Source: Liolophura sinensis (Eukaryota > Mollusca > Polyplacophora > Chitonida > Chitonidae). From it: DNA of 64,000 bases. The notes under the pieces were generated by a model. It was given only the letters and a program-made list of their open reading frames with translations, was not told where the DNA came from and did not search any database. Positions 22,601-31,600 of this stretch are shown piece by piece. The stretch covers positions 10,473,338 to 10,537,337 of the forward strand of contig NC_088302.1 in assembly GCF_032854445.1 (NCBI RefSeq), written 5' to 3'. Position 1 is the first letter of the stretch, and every line of letters begins with the position of its first letter. A program made the position numbers and the translations under genes.

Positions 22601-25600
22601 AAAAAAACATTTCTATAATATCTAATAATTTCATTCAGTCTAACTCATTTAAATTGAAAATCAATCTTTATCGTGGATAGGCCATTGTGGCTATTGTCAT
22701 GACCCTTGAAATTCATTATACATGTTATATCAATAATTATACTAGGGGCCTGGACAAACTTATCTTTATGCTATGGACAGGCGCGTACATTCATACTTGT
22801 CTATCGGCTTCTTTGTGTTTGGTCTTGTTCCCAGCAGCTGTGTCCCATTAAGTTCACGTCTGTACAGAAATGTCCAGAGGTGTCTGTGCAGGGATGCATT
22901 ATGTGCACTTGCAATCTGCATGTGCATATTAGCATGTTGAATGTACAGGGATACTTGGGTGCCCCACTCTTGTATACATATACACACAGGTACATTCTAC
23001 ATGTGTTTTTTGCATCTTAGATGACTTCTTTTCTGAAGTATCATTAGTCTGAACAAAAACGAAGAATCTGTATAATTACATGTAACTTGTTTTCATTATG
23101 GACAAAATAAGCGTTCATTGTTGGTTAAATAAATGAAATGGCATGTATAGTATTCAGGCTCCCATATGATCATGACCTTCATTTCAAATACAGCTGTTGA
23201 AGAGTGATTACATATTATATACTAGGTACATGAACCCCTGTTAGTACTTAAACTTTAACACAGGCAGAACCTCAAGTGTGATTGTCAGTTCTAAAGGTAC
23301 GTGCATGTATATGTAATGTGCTGTAGAGATCACAACATATTGAGGTTTTATCAGCAACAAGTGAGACCCCATATAATTTTGTCTGAAAAACTGTTTACAC
23401 AATTTTTCCTGAGCTAATATTGTCAGTATTTTTGAAAAATACGTTTTATCATACATGTATGTGAATGTAAACCTTGTCGGGAAGTCCATACTGTTTGTGG
23501 TTTGTGGAGAGAAGATGATGTGCCTGTCAATGTATTTATTTACCGTAATGGCTGTTTTGTCAGTTGCTATGGTAATCAGCTGCTGCCTTTGTCATGTTTA
23601 TAGCAGTCTTGCTCACCGTGACTGATCCAGGGGATTATGTAAGGAAAAATTTCCATTAGTTTATTATATTCAAACCTGAGGCCCATGATCGTTCTCTTGA
23701 GGATATGGATTGAGAATACAAAATTAGTTACAGCTCTGAAGTAAACGATGTCATTTTGATTAAGATTAGCATTCTGTTCTGGCCTTATTATACTTGATAG
23801 AGTTAATCATCTTAGAGAGTTGACCGTCTTACATATCACGTTTGGTTGTCAAACAATTTCTAACACAACCGCCATACTCATGGTATTTAACAGCCAGTGC
23901 AGATATCTGGCATAAAAGTGTAAACTGAAACCACAACTGTGCACCTTGTCATAATCGTGATTGTCTGACGTAATGTGTGAAATAAATTAGAAAAAATCCA
24001 TAAATGAATTTAAAAAACCTGAGCGAACATGTGTGAGAAATTGATATCTTTCAACATAGCCTCACACTTTTACCCTAACACCAGAATGTTCCACTCAATA
24101 GGAGTTACAGGGTGGATAGTTAGCACCTGATAGTTATCGTCTGTCTTACTCAAAGCCTTTTTTGTTTGCAAAATAAATTTATTACTGGGTGAAGATGTAA
24201 CATTTTTGTGGAAAAAAAACAAAACAAAAGCATTAGAGACTCTGATGTTTATAAAGTTAGTTGAAGTGGCCAACAATGTAAGAGCATTCCGTGATTTCAG
24301 ACTGTCTTCTTCACTCAGTTTGAATACATGTAGTCTTGCCCAAATTTTTCCTCCAGCAGTATACATGTTGAACGTGATATTTTCAAAATCATTTTCGAAT
24401 TTTTTTATATATATTAGAATAGAAATAAACAGTTCTTTTGCTATGGTACATGTACATGGTAGTATAAATCCTATGTTATATACTGGGTATCCACGGCATA
24501 TAACAAGACAGGAAATGGTTTATTTCATGAATTTATTAAGGGATGACTATAATTGTGAGCAGGTGAGATTCTCACAACACTTGCTGTTGTAAGTGTGGGA
24601 TTGACTCTGTGACTCTGTGGTAATCCTATTTGGTTAGATCAGCTGTCTGGTCAACTTTTATAGGCCACAATTGAAACTGAAGCATTTTTCGGCTTGCTGC
24701 TGTTTTTCTCCTAATCCTTATTTTTGTTTTGTTATCCAGTGCCTTTGTTGCATTCCAAAGGGATCATATCTCAGGTTCTTCCCCTTCACAACAGCGATGA
24801 CCTCTCCCATCTACGCAAGACCTGGGTACAGGCTGTCTTCAGGTTTCAACCGCTAGGTATGTTGAACCAGTTCAACAAGCTTCATTCATACTATATACAA
24901 TTACAATATCTGTGAACTTCTTGATTATAATAGTGCCTTAATGTACATATGGGAAGGTCTACTAGCAACCTTCAGATGACCATGGGTTTCCCCGAGGCTC
25001 TTCCCGTTTTGCTCTTATAAGTGAAATATTCTGAGTAGGGCATAAAACACCAGTAAAATAAAATAAATAAATAAAATAAATAAATATGGAAAGATAAATT
25101 ACTTAATTTTGTTACATGTTCTCAGATTCTTGATACCGGTATACTGATATTTCTTTGTTTTAAAGGGTCACTGTGCAGTGGTACAGAAAAATCTATCAGA
25201 TTGTAGTATATAAAGTTTGTAACTTTTTGCTTACAGAGAAAGTATGTGAATATTTCGGTGTGAAGATAGCCATGTACTTTGCCTATCTCGGTCACTACAC
25301 TACAGCCTTATGCCTGCCTGCCCTGGTTGGTCTGCTGGTCTGGTTTGCTCATGGTAGAGATCAGGTATGTAGACAATGTGTTTACTTTGAGCTCATCCAT
25401 GCATTCAAAGAGTTTTCACTATCAGCTATCTAGATTATGGATGGAGGAAGCCAGAGTGCTTAGGGTAAACCACAGCCTTCTGGTAATGTACTAGTATAGC
25501 TGACAAACTAATGAGACTTGAATTCGAACCTCAGATCTCCATTGTCAGAAGCAGATGGGCTACTATGAATACAAGCAAATGAGCCAGCAAGATCACTTCA

Positions 25601-28600
25601 ATGCAATTAAAGAATAATTAGGTACATAATCTGACCAGCAAAAGATGTAATTTAATCACATTAAGGAACCTTGAATGGCTTCAGGCTGTTCATCGTGTCA
25701 TTTAATGGAAACTTCATTTGACAGTTGTTCAAATCATAGTCATGATTATATATTTTGACAAATTGATATTTAGTATTAAATATGAACAAATATCAGATGG
25801 GTTGCTTCCATGATGTGCTTGGCATTGAAGACTTGCTTGGTTCTAAGAACTTAAATCATATGTATTTTGACATCTCAGTAAAATATTTAAACATCCAGGA
25901 CAATAACTGGACCTTGTGTATTAAAATGATTTTGTGTGTTCTGCAATATCAGCTTTTTATATTCATTAATATCAGGTGTGTTCATCTTCATTTTCAGTTT
26001 ATTGATGACCTATGTTTTGTGGGCTTTGCTCTGTTCAATGTTGTCTGGGCAACCCTATATCTGGAGGATTGGAAGCGAAAAAGTGCTGAACTTGCCTTCA
26101 AGTGGGGAACATTGGACAAAAAGGATGAGCTCTTAGAGGACCCAAGGCCACTTTTTACGGTTTGATTGCCTTTTTTGTCAACCTCTGTGTTCCATTTTTT
26201 CATATATGCTCTCATTGTCTTGCTTCTGCCCTACATATCCTACAGTGCCTTCCCATGATAAGGTGAACGCAGAACATGCAGTGTATGTATGGATAAACTT
26301 AAGAATGCTGGATGGGAGCACTGTCAACAAAAACTGTCATTTACAAAATTTAGTGAAACAGAGTCTTGTTCTTATTGTGGATCCTACTATTCTTCAGAAG
26401 GTTTGTCACCTACCTCGGGTAAGGCAGTGACTTACTCCTGACCTCGGGTAAGACAGTGCCTTACTCCTGTGGTAAAGCAGTGACTTACTCCTGACCTCAG
26501 GTAAGACAGTGACTTACTCCTGACCTCGGGTAAGGCAGTGACCTCCTCCTGACCTCGGGTAAGGCAGTGACTTACTCCTGACTTTGGGTAAGGCAGTGGC
26601 TTACTCCTGTGGTAAGACATTGACTTGCTCCTGTGGTAAAGCAGTGACTTACTCCTGTGGTAAAGCAGTAACTTACTCCTGTGGTAAAGCAGTGACTTAC
26701 TCCTGAGCTCAGGTAAGACAGTGACTTACTTCTGACTCCTCTACCCATGAACCTGACAACCATTGTATATTAAAGTGAAAGTTTCTTCGTTTTAAGGTCA
26801 AGATAAGGTTTTAAGGTCGTTTAAGGTCAAGATACCCTTGTACCCAAGGTACCCTTGTAAGAATATTGCTAATTCCTGTGTCAATTTTCAGGGTTATTTG
26901 ATCACCAGCCCAGTGACAGGAAGACAGGAGCCATACTATCCGGCGTGGAAGCGTAACATTTTCCGCTATTTTGTCAGCATTCCAGTCATGTTATTCTGCC
27001 TGTGTGTCGTCTTCATCACCATGTTGCTGATCTTCCAAATCCAGGAGTGGGTGAACTGCCTGATTATGGAGGAACACCTGCCAAAGTTTGCCAAGTTCCT
27101 GCCCAAAATTTTACTGGCTGTCTCCATTGGTATCCTTGATGATATATATAAAAAGATTGCCCGCTGGCTGAATGACAAAGGTACTGTGGTATTTCTGGTG
27201 TCAGTCTTGTTAGGAATAGCGAGTGTTTGTTCCTTATTTAATTCTAATGTTTTCTTTGAAAGATTGTTTTATATGTATCAGAAATATTTATTTTGTTTAT
27301 TTAATTGTTGTTTTACACCTTACTCAAGAATATTTCACTTATGCAACGATGGCCAGCATTATGGTGGGAGGAAACTGGGCAGACCCCGGGGAATCTCACG
27401 ACCATCCGTAGGTTCCTGGCAGACCTTCCCACATATGCACAGAGAGGAAACGAGCATAAGCTGGACTTGAACTCATAGCGACCACATTGCTGGGAGGCTC
27501 CTGGGTCATTGACCTCGCTGGCCTGCTAATGACAGAGGCCACAGAGACTCCTTAGCTGAAATATGTTGACCACCACAACTGTCATAACATATATGAAAGT
27601 TTTGAGCAAACTTTTCAGAGCAAACTGTCAGTACAGTGTTTTTCTGCAACCTGGAGAAGGCTACTGAATAACAGTAATATACCTGCTGTGTGAAACCCCT
27701 TTGGATGTTGTTTTGAGTGCACTGGGAATATTTTTGTTACCAATAATGCAGATTGAATCTTTTACTTTTTTTCTCAGAAAATTACAGGATGGAGGAAGCT
27801 TATGAGAACCATCTTATCATCAAACTTGTATTGGTAAGATAGTTCAATTCATCTTGAAGAAATGATCACTTTATATGTCCAATTAAATGTCACTGTTGTG
27901 AATCTGACTTATTTGGTTCATATTAAGCTCTTAACTCTCCAATTTTATAATTACATATTTCACACATTTTAACATCTACTTTTTATATTGTATTCTCTTT
28001 TGCAGTTCCAGTTTGTGAATTCGTTCCTGTCATTATTTTATATTGCCTTTTACCTCAGAGATATGCGGCGACTAAAAGAAGTGAGTATGATCTGTCACAT
28101 GTGTTCACATGGTCTTAGTTTCGTCTTCCACAAGACTAGCATGACTGTTGCAGTCTAACAGATCAAGTAGTTCAATGGCTTATTTTGGTTTTGAATGTCT
28201 GATTTGCAGGAAATTGCCCTCTGTCAGTTTCACAAATGAAAATAATGAAGCATTCAATAAAATTCCATCAGGCCATGCTGTGTTTAATAAGCTATCACCT
28301 CAAGCTGTCAAGTCTCCTTCCAAATAGGGTAAGAAAGCCACCAGACAGTCTAGCTGTTTCTAACCTACCAGTCAGCTACAAATCATTTTAGTCATTTGAC
28401 AAAACCTATGACATTTCAGGAATGCAGGACACTGTGTTTTGTTGTTGACCTCTTCTGAAGCTGTGTGTTTCCCCCAAAAATCTCCCCCAAAAAGTGCAAT
28501 TTGGAGGCAAATAATATCTTACTTTTGGTGCAGAAACTTCCATTTGTTCAGTTGGGCATCATACTATGGTCATCCAAACTAACCACTTAGGACCTTTCCA

Positions 28601-31600
28601 AGATCACTAGAACTGTGCGACTTAGACAAATGGGTGATTTACCCAGGGACAAAATTTGAGGTCAAGTGCAGTGATTATTGCATGTGTAATTAGGCGCTAG
28701 TTTAGAGGAAGTATTATCGGTGTTCACTATTTATGACGTTTTTTATTCTGTAGCAACTGGCAGCGCTGCTTATCACCAAGCAAGTGATAGGTAACATCAA
28801 AGAAGCCTTTCTTCCCTGGGTAGTGTGGAAGATGAAACTTCTAAAGACAGGCTACAAGATCAACAAGAAGGTGAATGCAGCTGAAAAAAAGGCAGATATC
28901 TCACCGCCAGACTGTGTGGAAGAAATGGAAACTTCTGATGGGATTGACCCTTCCCTAGATACGACCTCTGACCTCAGCTCTAAACATGTTGCCAGTGAAC
29001 TGCAGGTGGAAAGAAGCACGGTTGGTTTGACACAGGCAGAAGTGGAGAGTGCCATGAAACCAGTAAGATAAGGCGCAAGTTTTTAGTCCCCTAAACAGTT
29101 TTGAAGCCATTTCTTCAATTTTTGACACGGTTAGGGACATTTTTGCCCTGGGTGACTTTGAAAGTAATCCAAATTTTTTTTTTTTTTTTTTTTTTTCCAA
29201 AACATTTTTGGTACATTGCCTTACCATGACAAGTTTGAGAGATTGATATATAGACTGCATCGTCCTAATTAGGGCCACTTTGTTGTGTTGTGGACTTTGA
29301 CTTAGCTATACATATACATGGCTCAAAACGATGAGGGACATATATAGCTTTTACAGGACTATATTTCACCTGAAGTTAAGCATTTTTCATCTGACATATT
29401 TTGCTTGATTCTGATTGATTCATTTATTTTACAAAGCCGCATCAGTTGTTTTTTTTTCTAAAGATTGATTCATTTCTGAAGTGTTTAAAAGTATCATTTT
29501 AAGGCCTTTATGTTTTTCTGAAAGTTTGGTTTTACACACCTTGGTGCCTAACTTTAAGTGAAATACAGTGCCAGAATGTTTGCTATAGTCAGTGGTGATA
29601 CTAATACATAACCCAGTGTCCTGTGTGTGTGTCTGATCTAATCAATATTCAGTGCCGGTCTCTGTTTTTGTTGTACCATTTGAAACCATTTCTTCATGAC
29701 ACTAAGCATGATTGAAGCTGTACCATGTGAGATTGAATTTTCAAATTTCAATTTGAACTTTGCAGTTTTTTAATTCAGCCTTGTACCCTAGATGTGCATT
29801 TTGTATTTCTTTCACTTATGAAGCAGATGTGTAAATGAAATTATCTGTGTTTGTGATTGGCAGTATGAAGATACATTTGAGGATTACCTGGAAATGGTGA
29901 TACAGTTTGGCTACGTCACGCTCTTCTCTCCAGCATTCCCCATGGCAGCCATGTGTGCTCTCCTCAACAATGTGATAGAAATACGCAGCGATGCCTTCAA
30001 ACTCTGTGTGACTTTTCAACGACCTTTTGGTCAGCGTGTAGAAAGCATCGGCACCTGGCAGGTAAGTGACAAGTTTTGAAAGACCTAGACATGCATGTAT
30101 ATATTACAAAATGGTTGAAAAAATTCTGGTTATATGACTTGGATATTTCTGAGTACTTTTTTTCACTCTAAAAATCCGCACCAAAAAGTGATTAGGTGCT
30201 GAAACTTACATGTACATTTTTTAAGTGGGATGATATCAAACAAACCTCAAAATACCATTCTAAAATAAATACTGCGGAACTCCCAGAATCAGGTGAGAGA
30301 AGTAACTTATACTTATCGGCGAAATGTTAGTCAGCAGTATGTACAATACAATATAGAACAATTCACGTGTACATACAATAAAAATAGTATGTAATTAACA
30401 TTTTTATTTACACTATTTTCATTTTGACTTTGTTTTAGTGTGATTTGAAATTTAAAAAGTAAGCGATGAATAAAAATGTCAAGATCTGATATCATTAAAT
30501 GTAGATCTGATGAAACGTGCTGTTTTCTGACTTTACAGTAGTGAGGGTGAAATAAGCCCTTTGAGGGTGAAAAAACAATATGGGACATGATAAGAAACAC
30601 TGTTTGTATTTTATTTATTTATTTGATTGGTGTTTTATGCCATACTCGGGAATATTTCGCTTATTTGACAGCGGCCAGCATTATTGTGACGTGGGAAAGG
30701 AACGAAACACCCAACAATATGTGGTGGTGAGGTCTTCATGTGTATAATTTTATTTACTGGTCCCTTGAATAACCCTATGAATATAAACACAGAATGTGAC
30801 ATAAGTAATGTGACACAGATATGTTTATTTCAAACAAATGCAATAAACAGTTCATGTAGATTAGAGAATAATGCATGTTTAAGTATCTTTACCCCAGAGC
30901 TCTGGTTATTAGTTATTATCATATATACAGTTGCTAGTATACACAGTCTTGTATACACAGTTATACACAATAAATGCTAGGCAAAGTGTGCGCACCATTA
31001 TATTTTCTCAACACAAACTATAAAGCCGAACACATAAGAGTATAGCAATATTGATGCAAACGATATTATAAAGAAATTATCAGACAAACGGTGATAAACT
31101 TAATTACCCCTGTTGAGCAGGAATACACCAGGAGATACACAGAATATCCAGCCCAGAATACCGCTACATGACACAGTCAAGACATCTGTGTCTACCTAAA
31201 TACACAATCATTAATTGTGTAAAGCAAAGTAACCATTAAATAGTATTAGAGACAAGAAATCCTAATCGGGCAATTTTGATATGAATCATGACAGCTGAAT
31301 TAACAAATATATCTGGTAAGTCAGGTATAATTGTACGACAGTTCAGTTAAACATATCATCACATAGCTGCATTGAAAACTACCTGTCCAATAGTGGTAAT
31401 ACCAAGTCATGACGAAATTCAAGATAGAATAAATCATTTATCTCAATGAAAGTAATGGAAAAAATCTACAGAATAACAAAACGTTATGATGCTGAAATAG
31501 ACAAATGACATTGAACATGTGATGATCACCTGTACAACTTGCGCACCGGTTTGAACTTTCTGCTAGCTGTAGCCATGTTATTCGGTGGCAGCCGTCTTTA

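Larger units (their letters stand above)
21409..24739 (+). other. ANO8: ANO8 intron 3 (3.3 kb)
   Basis: Contains the long SINE family 2 copy and MITE B (22324-22544). The remainder (about 22560-24730) is AT-rich with scattered ACATGTA strings and no recognised exon. Confidence 0.55.

Noticed and set aside
26432-26763. - strand frames with repeating CLTRGQE / CFTTGVSH
   Set aside because: Generated by the ANO8 intron 6 minisatellite.
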